This document shows positions 30,930 through 42,275 of a DNA stretch of 64,000 nucleotides, piece by piece. Position 1 is the stretch's first letter; each line of letters begins with the position of its first letter. Location of the stretch: positions 30,453,681 to 30,517,680 of the forward strand of contig ML662442.1 of NCBI GenBank assembly GCA_007570785.1. The letters are read 5' to 3'. The DNA is from Antilocapra americana. Its lineage: Eukaryota; Chordata; Mammalia; Artiodactyla; Antilocapridae. The position numbers were made by a program, and so were the translations under genes. The notes beneath the pieces are model-generated. The model saw nothing but the letters and a program-made list of their open reading frames with translations, was not told where the DNA came from and ran no database searches.

Positions 30930-31540
30930 AAGGTTAACACAAATAAAAATCAGAAATGGGTTAAAAGATATATACAGCAGGCTGTTCAGAGAACCTTATT
31001 TAAGCAAATTTATAAAACCAGAAACTATCAGGGACTCCTTCAGTTGAGCCATGACTTACATATTAAAAGTTTCTTCAAAAACTTCTTAATGGCATGGGAA
31101 TATGTTCATGATACGGTGCGTGAAAAATCAAGATAAAAAATTACATATTTAGCATCCAAACTGAATTATACAATTTGCTCTTATCTATATAAGAAAACTC
31201 TAGAAGAATATACACCAAAATAGGAAGAATGGTTATTTCTAGGTAGTAGGACAGAGAGGCAGCACTGGGTCACTCAGTAGGTGGCTAAGATACCATGAGA
31301 ACAGAGGTAGTTAAAAAAAAAATGTTTTTCTGAAAAAAAACTTCATGCAAAAATCATAACATAGCTGGACTTCTTTACATTTATTGTACAGTCTAGTATT
31401 GTTTTTATTTTGAAATACAGTGTGGGTTGAGGGTGCTATATTTGTCTGTTCTTTGTGTAATGTCTTGATCTGGTCCTAGCTACAAACAATTTTTATTTTC
31501 TTCTTTACATTTTCTGAAATTTTCAAAAATTTCAGCAATT
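30930..31540 (+). mobile_element. Old L1M 3' region, right part
   Basis: 'aacttcttaatggcatggga', 'atatgttcatgatacggtgc', 'gaatatacaccaaaatagga', 'agaatggttatttctaggta' and the closing 'tctgaaattttcaaaaattt' match the L1M 3' UTR order. It continues the element left of the SINE. Confidence 0.7.
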
Positions 31541-31889
31541 GGAATGTCCACTCAATTTTCAAATCAGAAAAAAAAATTAAGAATCACCAAGCCATTCATT
31601 TTATACATGTATACCTTATTTTTTATATTTGGGAGACAATACATTAACCCCCACAAATTGGCCAAATTTCACCAAGTCCTGGTCTTTTATGAGGATATAC
31701 TACAGAATCAACAGCAGACCTGGTGGGCGGGACCACGTCCCAACAGCAGCTAACAGACTCCTGCTACCCTAGCTTGATCTGGGCTGCTTCCTACCCCTTC
31801 ATGCAACTGTTCTTCTATTAATATCACAGATTTTTTTAACACTGTGAAAATCAAGAACAGCTGTTAAAAGAATGAAAGCCAACTCTTTA
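31541..31889. other. No feature recognised
   Basis: A 69-codon plus frame (31544-31753) at the end of the L1M has no family resemblance. Confidence 0.4.
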
Positions 31890-31962
31890 TCTTATTTATA
31901 TGTCTAGCAGGGCTCAGCATACAGTAGGCACTTATAAACAGGGTCATTTTAAGAACAAATGA
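31890..31962 (+). mobile_element. L2 LINE 3' end
   Basis: 'tctagcagggctcagcatac' and 'agtaggcacttataaacagg' match the L2 tail. Confidence 0.55.
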
Positions 31963-32264
31963 GCTGGTGTGCATCTGTTCACTCTGTAAACTACAAACTG
32001 TGGATGTGAATTCAACTAGTAATCGATGAGTTCCATAGTTGCACTATTTCATATAACGATGTCCTATTTCTTTTGTGAACTTGAAAATAATAGAAGCAAT
32101 ATACTCCTTCAGTTATATGGTGACTTTTTTAAGGCACCATTCCTTTATTATGCTACTGAGTTGAACAGCTTCCCATTTAGAGTATTCATGGCAAAATGTG
32201 AGCATAAGGAATCATTTTTTCTGTATTACAAAATTTCCTTTGAAATATGGTTAAAATTGTATGG

Positions 32265-32965
32265 CTGTTAGCATAACTGATGCCATCTTGGGCACAAACA
32301 GTTCCTCCTATCCTTCCGTAGATCCTAACCAGGACTATACTGTGTGGTAAATCACATCTCTGTCACCAGAGGCTTTGCAGTTAATAGATATTGTTTAATA
32401 ATAATTAGGACCAAGTGGCCTTTATGCTCTGTTAGTCCAAATACAACAAAGAAGACAGTATTCCCAGGGCCCACAGACTAGGTGGTGTTGTCATTCAGTC
32501 ACTAAGCTGGGTCCAATTCTTTGTGACCCACAAGCCAGGTTTCCCTATCCTCCACTATCTCCTGGGGTCTGCTCAAGTTCATGTCCATTGAGCCAGTGAT
32601 GCTATCTAACCATCTCATCCTCTGTCACTCCCTTCTCCTTTTGCCTTCAATCTTTCCCAGCATCAGGGTCTTTTCCAATGAGTTGGCTTTTTGCATCAGG
32701 TGACCAAAGTATTGGAGCTTCAGACTAGGTATCCATTCATAAATCTTGACTTAGTAATACACATCCTGTTTCCTAGCATGAACTCCCACATCCTGGGTTA
32801 ATTATAAAGTGGCTCAATGGCCCGTCAGTGTTATGGAGTGCAGCTGTGAATGCTTCTGGATGATTTCCTCCAGATCTCTATCCCACCCTATGAGTAAATT
32901 ACCCTATAATAAACTGATCCATTGATTATGTACCTGCCTGCCTCATTTTTTTGATCCCCAGATCC
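32265..32965 (+). other. Possible solo LTR interrupted by a BovB-derived SINE
   Basis: Left part begins 'tgttagcataactgatgcca' and the right part carries 'ctataataaactgatccatt', a possible polyadenylation signal, followed by 'acctgcctgcctca'. Length without the SINE is about 460 bases, in the range of ERV LTRs. I cannot name a family and see no flanking duplication. Confidence 0.25.
32484..32720 (-). mobile_element. BovB-derived short element (BovB 3' end)
   Basis: Antisense BovB tail: 'ttgtcattcagtcactaagc', 'gttcatgtccattgagccag', 'catcagggtcttttccaatg' and 'gaccaaagtattggagcttc'. The duplication 'cagactaggt' is at 32474-32483 and 32721-32730. Confidence 0.95.
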
Positions 32966-33129
32966 TTCTCAGTTTAGTGGGCACTTTTCATTCCCTCTAT
33001 CCTCTAAAAATGAATACATTAATTGAATTATTTAAAATTATCTTTTCACATAGAAGTAATGTGTGAGATTCTAGGCATAGCTACACCACAGAAAAAGTAA
33101 CAGCTTTCTCAACATAGATAAATCTAATG

Positions 33130-33163
33130 ACAGTCATTAAAACAGTATGATATTGGCACAAAA
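33130..33163 (+). mobile_element. Old L1 ORF2 fragment, left stub
   Basis: 'aaacagtatgatattggcac' is L1 ORF2 text that continues beyond the SINE at 33368. Confidence 0.75.
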
Positions 33164-33367
33164 GGAGCTTCCACATGCCAATGTAGGAGATGTAAGAGAC
33201 GCAGTTTTGATCCCTGGGTCAGGAAGATCCCCTGGAGGAGGGCATGGCATCCCACTCCAGTGTTCTTGCCTGGGGAATCCCTTGGAGAGAAGAGTCTGGT
33301 GAGCTATGGTCCATAGGGTCATGAAGAGTCAAACAGTACATAAGCAACTTAGCATACATGTACTCAC
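33164..33367 (+). mobile_element. Bov-tA SINE
   Basis: 'ggagcttccacatgccaatg', B-box 'gttttgatccctgggtcagg', 'aagatcccctggaggagggc' and end 'aagcaacttagcatacatgt'. The duplication 'tggcacaaaa' is at 33154-33163 and 33368-33377. The first bases of the head are missing. Confidence 0.9.
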
Positions 33368-33765
33368 TGGCACAAAAATAGAAATATAGAGTGGAATACG
33401 ATACAAAGTCCAAAAATAAACACCTATGGTCAATTAATCTGTGACAAACAAGGCAAAACTACCCAATGGAGAAAATCCCCTTCAATAAATGGTGCTGGGA
33501 AACTGGACGGCCATCGGGAAAAGAATGAAATTAGAACATATTCTAACACCATACATAAAAATAAACTCAAAACAGATTAAAGACACTATGTGTAAAACCA
33601 GATACTATGAAACTCTTAGAGGAAACCATAGGCAGAAGACTCTGTGACATAAATCACAGCAACATCTTTTTGGACCCACCTCCCAGAATAATGAAAATAA
33701 AAACAAAAATAACAAATGAAACCCAATTAAACTTAAAAGCTTTTGCATGGCAAAGGAAGCTATCT
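33368..33765 (+). mobile_element. Old L1 ORF2 fragment
   Basis: 'cacctatggtcaattaatct', 'aataaatggtgctgggaaac', 'ccagatactatgaaactctt' and 'ttaaaagcttttgcatggca' are in ORF2 order. A 128-codon frame (33607-33993) opens in it ('ITNETQLNLKAFAWQRK') and runs past the L1 end by chance. The reverse transcriptase catalytic region lies upstream and is absent. Confidence 0.85.
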
Positions 33766-35149
33766 AGTGACTTCATTGGAAATTTACCACTGGTTAAGCC
33801 AGAGAAGAAACTCTACCTGGAGGAGAGAAGAAGGAGGTGTGGTGCAAACTGCATATGGGAGGCTGTCTTCTACAACTACTCACACTTCCCACAGGCCTTC
33901 AGAATAAGACAGAAGTTTCTGAGTGTCCATATCTCGTTAATTTTTTTAGACTCCAAAGTTCAGGATTCACAATTCTGCACTGAAAATCAGTAGAAGTACA
34001 ATGAGATGAAGACTCTCACCTGTTTGCTTTTTGTCTTTTCAATAATTCAGGTGCCCTTAAAATTGAAGCTATTCATTTAACCACTTTTAACCAAAGGAAA
34101 TGTGAACTGTCAACTGCCAATTTGAAACAGATATTCCAGCAGAAAACAAATTCTGAATTTAAGCGTTTTGCTGTCATGATCATAGGCTAAATTGGACTCA
34201 GCCCGCCACCAAAACCAAACCAAACAAACAAAAGAACAAGTTGAACAAAGCAGTTTGCAAAATAGAAAAAGCACTGTCAGTCAGTCCAAATGAAGTTCAT
34301 GTTTCTAGGAAAGCTTTGCAAGAAAATCAAGTTAGGGGCTTTGTTCTAGTAATCTTTACTTTTTTTTTAATTTCTCTTCATAAAGCAAAGCTTTACTAGT
34401 GCTGTTAATATTTATCACCTTACTTTATTCTACCTATAAACCAGAACTACAAATTTGTATCCATAGTCATTGAAGAAATGAAATCAACCCAACACTAAGT
34501 TTAGTGATTATTCCTAATATTAGGATACTCAACTTTAAATACCATACTTATTGGTTATAATTTTTAATTAATAATAAAGCAAATCATTTGTAAGGTCAGA
34601 AATTACAATCCAAGTTCCATTTTTTTAAACCTCCTCAGTAAACCAAAAGGGCTTCAAAATGTCCCACACTTAAATACCTGAGATAAATTGTCCTCAAAAT
34701 GAAAACTACCAGTGAAAATCAGACCACAATTTATTCTGAGTGGGAGACCTTTTTCTCTTAGACATGCTACTTCACATGCAGAAGAATCTCAAGTAATCCG
34801 ACAGGCTACAAATGGGAAGCATGTCCCCTACCAGTGTCAGTCTTTTAGAGAGCAGGATGCACGGTTTGACAGTATGAGAAGGCTTCCCATCTGGGAACAG
34901 AAAAAGGAATAAAATGTGTTCAGCCAGAAATGGTACAAGGATGCTGACCCTGTAACTGCTGCGTCTTAGAGACAGAGCGCTGTCATATGGTACAGAGCAA
35001 GGCTGCAGGCGCTGGGGTTGTGGAGGGTGGAGGGCAGGGGTCCCTATGCAGCGATCTTTACAGAGACAACCAATAGGCGGTCACTGGCCATAAATCATCT
35101 GGAACTTGAGCTCATGTTGTCTTCTTGGGTATGAAAAACTTCTTTTCTA
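33766..35149. other. 1.38 kb without a recognised feature
   Basis: No repeat named. 34,920-35,050 is GC-richer than its surroundings, with a short G-rich tract near 35,010-35,040. A 66-codon plus frame (34712-34912) has no family resemblance. Confidence 0.4.
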
Positions 35150-35290
35150 CCTATTTTGCTATCGAGATTTCTAAGTGTGTTATATAATTCAGTGACATTA
35201 AGTACGCTCACAGTGTTGTATAACCATCACCACTCTCTAAACTTTTTCATCATCCCAAAGGGAACTAATAACTCCCTGCTTCCTCCTCCT
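35150..35290 (-). mobile_element. Old L1M fragment
   Basis: 'ataattcagtgacattaagt', 'acgctcacagtgttgtataa' and 'ccatcaccactctctaaact' match the antisense of an L1M 3' UTR segment. Confidence 0.55.
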
Positions 35291-35869
35291 CTCAGCTCTA
35301 AGTCAGACACTGATAATAAATAGTAAGAAACCAACTTTACATTATGAAGTTACAACATTTATCTTCTTCAAGAAATCTTTTGTGTCGGCACGTTACTCAG
35401 GATCATACAAGAAGTCAAACAGAGTTTATGGGCAGGTTGGTCAATATTAATAACAGCTACATCTCTCTGTGATATTCAAATAATACCACTGAAATAACTT
35501 TCACACTGTGGGCTTCTCTCCAAAGAAGCGTCATCTCCGTTGAGGTGCTGGGGCTTGGAACTCAGTTCATTTACTGTGCACAGACACAAATAGAGCTGGG
35601 AGATTTGAGAATTTCACTTTATTCTCAAGGTTTCCCTTTGATCTCAAGACAGGTCTTCTCTGGCTCAGAGAAATCCTTACATTTCTGATTTGAACTAAAT
35701 TAAGAAATACAGAGTAGATTATTACATTATATCACTCTAGATGGGTTTGCTGCTCCAGGACAGATGTGAACTGACTACAAACAAAAAAATCCACCATCTT
35801 GCCTCCCACCTGGGGATAAAATAATCAGGTAGTGCTGAGTGATTCACACACAAGATGCTCATGGTCCTA
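35291..35869. other. No feature recognised
   Basis: Unassigned sequence of mixed composition. No repeat or frame supported. Confidence 0.4.
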
Positions 35870-35992
35870 CCCTGTGTTCATTCACTTAATAAACACTGCT
35901 GGGGTACCTGCTGTGCCCTACACCTTGCTAGAGATAGGGTTTGGGAACTAAGCAGTGATCCAGACCACGTGATCCCTGGCTACATGGCGCTG
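35870..35992 (-). mobile_element. L2 LINE 3' end
   Basis: 'ttcattcacttaataaacac', 'ggggtacctgctgtgcccta' and 'aactaagcagtgatccagac' are the antisense L2 tail. An 89-codon plus frame (35855-36124) crosses it and is not taken as a gene. Confidence 0.6.
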
Positions 35993-36919
35993 TTGGAGAG
36001 TGGTGTGTGTCCTCTGGAATGTTCTGAATGGAGGGATGGAGCCTCACAGGGCTGTCCCTGCTGTGGAACTGGAAATCCTGGTCATTCCTTTCTAATGTCT
36101 GACTCTGCACCTCAAGCATACTGAAATAAAAGCTCTTTTTTCAGCTTTAGAAAGAGTACTGCCTGGACTGAAAACGTTATAATTTTGCATTGCCAATGAA
36201 AATTGCCATTTAAAAACCATAAAATAATGTGTTTTGGGGAAACGCCCTGGCACAAGATGAGTCACAAGCTTAATCGATACATCTGGGAGAGGACAGCACT
36301 TTACTATCCAAGGACCTTTTATCTGCAGGCACAGTAATTACTGGAGTAGTCATCTGTGTTTGTTCTTCCTAGATCCATTCCCTCTCTCTTTTACCCTACT
36401 CGCACCCCATTTCTAAGCAGGCTTTGTGACGCCTTGCTGGGAGACTGGAACGTGGAATAAGCTGAGATACAAAGGCTGTGGTAAAACCCTAAATCCATGC
36501 AGAGATTGGGTTGGGTGTCCTGGATTGGGCCGGAAGAGAAAGAGCTTGAACATCTCTTGAATGCAGAAAAATCAAAAGAATCTACTTAGAAACAGAATTG
36601 ATGAGTGAATGTATCAAAATCACTACAGATACACAGAAATACAAAATAATGAGTTTTACGTCTATACTAGTAGCAAATAAAAAATATAGTTTAACAAAGC
36701 TACCGTTTATAACAATTTTAAAAGCCATATTTATCATTTTATTAATTTTTGAGAGTTTGATATTGGAACTCCAACTAAAAATCTTTATCTACTTAAAAAA
36801 TAATTGTAATATACAGTGGAACTATATGAGACTTTGTTCTGTATTTTCCAAGTCTCCTGTAAATGTGTTATCATACCTTCATAATTTAAAAAATAAAAAA
36901 AGAAACAACTCACATTTAA
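35993..36919. other. No firm feature
   Basis: A 115-codon plus frame (36598-36945) is Ile/Leu/Lys-rich in AT-rich DNA and has no recognised motif. 36,230-36,500 is of more balanced composition. Confidence 0.35.
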
Positions 36920-37440
36920 TATTAAAACCCATAATTAATATTTAATGCCCTACAACAAATCTAATGAAAGATATCTAAGACCTTACTACTGAAAACTATA
37001 TATCTTTATTGAAAGCATTTTTAAAAGATTCAAATACCTTGTTCATGGATTGGAAGACTCAATGTTATAAAGACATCAGTTCTTACAAAATGAATTACAG
37101 ACTCAAAGCAATTCCAATCAAAATCCCACTAGAATTCCTGGTGGAAACTGAAAGGCTGGTTCTAAAATTGATATGCAAATGAACAGCCAGGGCAATCCTG
37201 ATGAAGCAGGAGTAAAGGGGAGGGGAGGAGGAGGGGGAGGAAGAAGAAAGCGACAAGAAGACCTACATTATTTGATTGTGAACTTGTTATAAAATCACAG
37301 TCTTAAGGCAGAAGAGAATTGACACAAACATAGACAGATGAATGGACAGGACCCAGAACCAAATTCACACATATACAGTTTTCTGATTTTTGACAACGGT
37401 GCTCCAACAAGACAGGGTAAAGTAAAACTGAGAAAGCAGT
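36920..37440 (+). mobile_element. Old L1 ORF2 fragment with an internal (GGA)-rich tract
   Basis: 'ttactactgaaaactatata', 'ttgttcatggattggaagac', 'aaagcaattccaatcaaaat' and 'ctaaaattgatatgcaaatg' follow ORF2. After a purine tract of GGGGA/GGA units (37212-37250) it resumes with 'ttatttgattgtgaacttgt' and, near 37380, the 'gacaacggtgctccaacaag' region. All frames are broken. Confidence 0.7.
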
Positions 37441-37584
37441 TAGGTGTGAGGCACAGGCTTGTTCTTTTAACACTACTTTTGTAAGGAGCATCACTTCCTT
37501 CCCAGTATTTTATCTGAACGACCTTCCTCTGTGCTCCTTAGTATTCTGTGCATTTTAAAATCAATACGCCTATCTAATTGTGGA

Positions 37585-37660
37585 AATCAATTCTTTACAT
37601 GTCTGTATCTCCAGCACTCTACATGTTGCTGGGCTCATAATAGGTAAGAAACTGAACTAA
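37585..37660 (+). mobile_element. L2 LINE 3' end
   Basis: 'tgtctgtatctccagcactc' and 'gctgggctcataataggtaa' match the L2 tail. Confidence 0.5.
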
Positions 37661-39689
37661 GGGTAAGAGGTCCAATATAAACTGCTGGAAATCACCTCCA
37701 GTGGTATGACGTACCATTGTTGTCAAGAACAAAAGCTCTTTAGAGCTGCTAGAAAGAAATGGCACCTCAGAAATATTTGACCCTTTGTCATCTTTAACAA
37801 GTGGGGTAAATAGAGAGATTCATCATCTTGCAAAACTCCAGGGTGAAAGGACAGACTAGCAATTTCTGACTAGTGAAGCTGGAAAACCAAACATGCTGCG
37901 CAGAGTGGGGTCAGCCACGCAGCGGTCAATTGCCCTCAGAAGCCAGTGGTAGACGGGATCAGGAACAAAGCCTGGATGTAGGGCAGTGTGTGAGCTGTTC
38001 CATCATTCAGCCACAAACATCCCAGCTGCCTGGGCGGCACAAGCACAGGGAGAAAATAAACTGAACAAACAAACACACACATAAACACACACACAGATCA
38101 TCTCAGCAAGTTTTCCTGAGTTAAGCAGGAAAAAGTAAAGCTAAGAAATAAGTGGTCCACTCATATTTGGTCTGATATTAGCAATTAGGACAGGTAGCAG
38201 AGGACTGAGACTCTGCCCAGACTGCCACATCCCTTAAAATTCTCCCTAAGCCAAGGTATTGATAGCCGTGTTTCGACTACGGGACCTATATGCCTGGCCA
38301 CAGCTAACTGGCCCCAGATCCAAGCTAAACCAGACTGTCTCCTAGACATTGAGAACTGAGACACTGGTTAGTCTCTGGTGACCTGGGAGAAGGTCATGTT
38401 CCAAAATGTAAATGGAGACGCACAAAAGATTGGTCTGCGGAAGAAAAGCCTAAAGAAGACACTAGAAAGAATCAGAATCAAGAGACCCTGACCCAGTGAG
38501 AAAGAAAATGAAACACAGCTGCTCACCTTCAAACATTTCTAGCCCTGCTTCTCTGTGATACTCCGTCATACCAAATGCCTTTGGATTCTATGAGATACCC
38601 CTGGATCATTTCTATGTTTACAATTTCCCCTTTTCATTCAAGCTGATGATATGGTCTGCAACTGCTCACAGCAAACAAAGGAGGCCTTACTTGACGTCAG
38701 AGACCAATTTAAATGCAGACATATTTACTTCAGTTTTTCTACAAATGTAAAGATACGTTAAGAGAAAAAAGGAAGTAGTTTTATGAGCCATTTTCTTTCT
38801 TCACTAATTGAAAGACTTGAAAGTCGAAAGGAAATGAATCAAAGGATAGAGGTGCTATTCACAGTTTCTTTGAAGATATTTTAACAACATTTGGAGCATA
38901 TGGTTAAAATTACACATACAGAGATATTTACAATCACTCAACTCCAGGTAGTCAATGGCCTCAGATGCTCCTTTGTGCTGTTTGACTGTCTTTAGATATT
39001 CCAATTTGAAATGTATAACATAACGACTTTTTAGTTGTTGCATTTTTCTACATGACAAACAATTCTGCACACAAGTTGAATTATACATTCGGAGAGTGTT
39101 TCTCAAGCACTTTCTCCTTCCATTACAAGTGCCCATTACAAGCGAATTGTGATTTGTCTAACATTTGTTTTTAGCTAAGTATTACCATCAAAAATAGAGA
39201 AACTGAAATGATTACAATTACTGCTCAATTTAAAAAGCTCAAGTTACAGGCATCAAATTCAAAGCACTAGTTTTACTCATGATATCCTCCTTCTGTGGTT
39301 CAACCGTTCTTTTAGCTTCAGCCTATTCTCACATCTGTTTGTTTGCTCAGCATGTGCTACAGAAAGTTCATCAGATAAGTACTGAGGAAATGGGGGACAA
39401 ACCACATTGTGTTTTTATTCTCACATATATTCTACCAAAGGCCCACTCAACAGTAGAGTTTGGCAGATGACTTATTCAATTAAGGAAAAGATTTATCAAA
39501 TTATGATCTATATTATGCTCAGTTTTACTATATAACCATGTGCATTCACCAACTCTTCCAATTAATGGTGACAGAATTAAGAAGCAGTGTGGAAGATAGC
39601 CACATGGTTGTAGAAAAGGAATGACTTGTTAGGCAATAATAGAGTCAATTTAGTATATGACAAAAGGCTAGCACTTTCCCATCAGATGA
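37661..39689. other. 2 kb without a firm feature
   Basis: A CA-rich patch lies at 38,066-38,096. 38,250-38,640 ('ggccacagctaactggcccc', 'gagaactgagacactggtta') has the feel of an old interspersed repeat but I cannot name one. Minus and plus frames of 63-93 codons near 38,855-39,470 show no family signal. Confidence 0.35.
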
Positions 39690-39774
39690 ACATGTATTAA
39701 TTACTCTCAGCTCTAAGCTGTTTCACTCTGCTCAATTCACGCACACTCTTTTAAGCCTCAATTTACTCATCTGT
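39690..39774 (-). mobile_element. MIR SINE, first part
   Basis: 'taagcctcaatttactcatc' is the antisense of the MIR tract around 'gatgaggaaactgaggc'. A BOV-A2 insertion cuts it and it resumes at 40052. Confidence 0.6.
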
Positions 39775-40051
39775 CAGAGAAGGCAATGGCAACCGACTCC
39801 AGTACTCTTGCCTGGAAAACCCCATGGACGGAGGAGCCTGGTGGGCTGCAGTCCATGGGGTTGCAAAGAGTCGGACACAACTGAGCGACTTCACTTTCCC
39901 TTTTCACTTTCACGCACTGGAGAATGAAATGGCAACCCACTCCAGTGTCCTTGCCCGAGAATCCCAGGGACAGGGGAGCCTAGTGGGCTGCTGTCTATGG
40001 GGTCGCACAGAGTCGGACACAACTGAAGCGACTTAGCAGCAGCAGCAGCAG
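39774..40051 (+). mobile_element. BOV-A2 SINE (dimeric Bov-A), young
   Basis: Two Bov-A monomers in tandem: first 'gagaaggcaatggcaaccga' to 'gagcgacttcactttccc', second 'gagaatgaaatggcaaccca' to 'gaagcgacttagcagcag', ending in (CAG)n at 40036-40050. The duplication 'ttactcatctg' is exact at 39763-39773 and 40052-40062, and the copy is close to its family, so it is a recent insertion. Confidence 0.95.
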
Positions 40052-40180
40052 TTACTCATCTGCAGAAAGGAAACAGTGAACATACACACCAAATAGCACT
40101 GCTGTAAGGATTAGGTGGAACTAACATAGATTAGAGTATGTGATATAGAGTAGGGCTTGGCAGATAGTAATGACCAGATA
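40052..40180 (-). mobile_element. MIR SINE, second part
   Basis: 'ttactcatctgcagaaagga', 'gcactgctgtaaggattagg' and 'agggcttggcagatagtaat' continue the antisense MIR interrupted by BOV-A2. Confidence 0.65.
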
Positions 40181-40184
40181 AGGT

Positions 40185-40393
40185 GAAAGTGAAAGTTTTA
40201 GTCACTCAGTCATGTCCAACTCTGTGACCCCATGGATTGTAGCCCACCAGACTCCTCCTCTCTCCACGGAATTTTCCAGACAAGAATACTGGAGTTACCA
40301 TTTCCTTCTCCAGGGGATCTTCCCGACCCAGGGATCGAACCCAGGTATCCCGCATTGCAGGCAGACTACCATCTGAGCCACCAGGGAAGGATC
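40185..40393 (-). mobile_element. Bov-tA SINE
   Basis: Antisense: 'gtgaaagtgaaagttttagt', 'cactcagtcatgtccaactc', 'gacaagaatactggagttac', antisense B-box 'cagggatcgaacccaggtat' and 'atctgagccaccagggaag'. Confidence 0.9.
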
Positions 40394-40478
40394 AGATAGT
40401 AAGTACTTTAGGGTTTGCGGGTCACACAGTGTTTACAGCAGCCACTCAGTCCTGCTGTTGTAGCACAAAAGCAGCCTT

Positions 40479-40663
40479 CAGTCCAGTTCAGTCGCTCAGT
40501 CGTGTCCAACTCTTTTCGATCCCATGAACCGCAGCTCGCAAGGCCTCCCTGTCCATCACCAGCTCCCAAAGTCCACTCAAACCCATGTCCATTGAGTCGG
40601 TGATGCCATCCAGCCATCTCATCCTCTGTCATCCCCTTCTCCTTCTCCCTCAATCTTTCCCAG
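40479..40663 (-). mobile_element. BovB-derived short element (BovB 3' end)
   Basis: 'gtccagttcagtcgctcagt', 'gaaccgcagctcgcaaggcc', 'atgtccattgagtcggtgat' and 'tgccatccagccatctcatc', read antisense. Close to the BovB tail. The exact duplication 'caaaagcagcctt' is at 40466-40478 and 40664-40676, so it is young. Confidence 0.95.
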
Positions 40664-40676
40664 CAAAAGCAGCCTT

Positions 40677-41778
40677 AGACAATGTGTAAAAATACATGGG
40701 TACGGCTGTGCTCTAAAACTTTACTTCTGGACAATAAATTTGAACTTCATATAATTTTCACATCATGAAATATTTTTATTTTGGTTTTTTAACCACTCAG
40801 AAATGTAAAAACTAGTCTTAACTTGTATTAAAGTACAGACAGAGAGCCTGCCCCACGGCCAACCCTGAAAAATATGATTACTGCCAATAACAATATCTGA
40901 AAATGGAAGAGGGACTATGTTACTGTCAGATATTTTGAGGCAAATGTGCTTCTTTTTCCTACAGTTTAAACTGCAATTGGAAGGCACATTATAACAGGAA
41001 TTTCTGGATGGATGCCCATGAGATGATAGACTATATCTCTCAAAGAGTTCAAGAAAGATCAGAGAAGCCCAATCTTCCTATTAGAACTTCCGATTTAGTC
41101 TAATTTTATATGGCAATCTAGACATGGCAGTTAAATGGCCCAACAATGTCAAACCAGTCACAATAGAAACAAGGTATCGATATGGATTTTCATTAAACAC
41201 AGAGCGAAATGACGAATTTGATTTCACTTTCTCATCTATACAATAAGTGGGTTTTACTATTTTATCTTTAAAGACCTTTTTAGTTCACCAGTGGGATCAG
41301 AATGAGGAAAATTTTGTAGGCCAGAAAAAAAACTGCTTGGCTGTCTAAAAGTCATAACCTGGATTCATAATTGCTTCTGAATTTTTTAGGGCAGGTGAAC
41401 CCAATAACCCCCTGGGACTTGAGGAAATCCACTTTAGTAAGAGCTTTCCCTAGTTGGATGAGTATCAGCAGTTAAGAACTGACAATTCTTCATCCATCAA
41501 AGAGTGAACCCATCATCTGTGCAAAGGCATGTGCCTGGGGCTGGATTTCAAGTCCTTAAGCTCTGCCGCCACCACTCCAGCGCTGGCTGTCCTCTGAGAC
41601 CGAGGCAGCACAATCACAAGGCTGCTGGCAGAAATGCAGTAGGGAGCAAATTTACATTTTTATTTTCTTCTAAACCAAGTCTCTCCAGTTTAATGAATGA
41701 AATAAAAAAAAGTAGATAGATGGAGAAGCATGCAGAATTTATATGCCACTACTTCAATAAAGTATTAGGGGGTAAGGC
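40677..41778. other. 1.1 kb without a recognised feature
   Basis: Frames of 71-74 codons on both strands have no family resemblance. The part 41,500-41,640 is GC-richer. No repeat named. Confidence 0.4.
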
Positions 41779-41787
41779 TGGATAACT

Positions 41788-42024
41788 GGGCTTCCCAGAT
41801 GGCTCAGTGGGTAAAGAATCTGCCTGCAATTCAGGAGATACCAGAGATGCAGGTTTGATCCTTGAATGGGGAAGATCCCTTGGAGGAGGGCATGACAACA
41901 CACTCCACACTCCAGTATTCTTGCCTGGAGAATCACCTGGACAGAGGAGCCTGGCGGGCTACAGTCCAAAGGGTCGCAAAGAGTCAGTCACAAAAGAAGT
42001 GACTGAGCATGCACACGCACACGT
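41788..42024 (+). mobile_element. Bov-tA SINE
   Basis: 'gggcttcccagatggctcag' head with A-box, B-box 'ggtttgatccttgaatgg', body with a short extra 'cacactccacactcc' duplication, end 'gtgactgagcatgcacacgc'. Flanking 'tggataa' at 41779-41785 and 42025-42031 is a possible short target-site duplication. Confidence 0.9.
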
Positions 42025-42056
42025 TGGATAATTAAGATCCTACAGTTGAGAACCTG

Positions 42057-42266
42057 TGTGTGCCCTTAGGCATTTAGTCATGTCTGATTGTTTGCGACCC
42101 TTTGCACTGTAGTCCGTGGGGATCCTCTGTCCAGGGGGCTTTTTAGGCAAGAATACTGGAGTGGGTTGCCATTTCCTTCTCCAAAGGATCTTCCTGACCC
42201 AAGAATCGAACCTTCATCTCTGGTGTCTCCTGCATTGCAGGCAGATTCTTCATCACTGATCTATCA
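42057..42266 (-). mobile_element. Bov-tA SINE
   Basis: Antisense: 'catttagtcatgtctgattg', 'ggcaagaatactggagtggg', antisense B-box region 'caagaatcgaaccttcatct' and 'gcaggcagattcttcatcac'. The duplication 'gagaacctg' is at 42048-42056 and 42267-42275. It lies head to head with the previous copy about 30 bases away. Confidence 0.9.
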
Positions 42267-42275
42267 GAGAACCTG

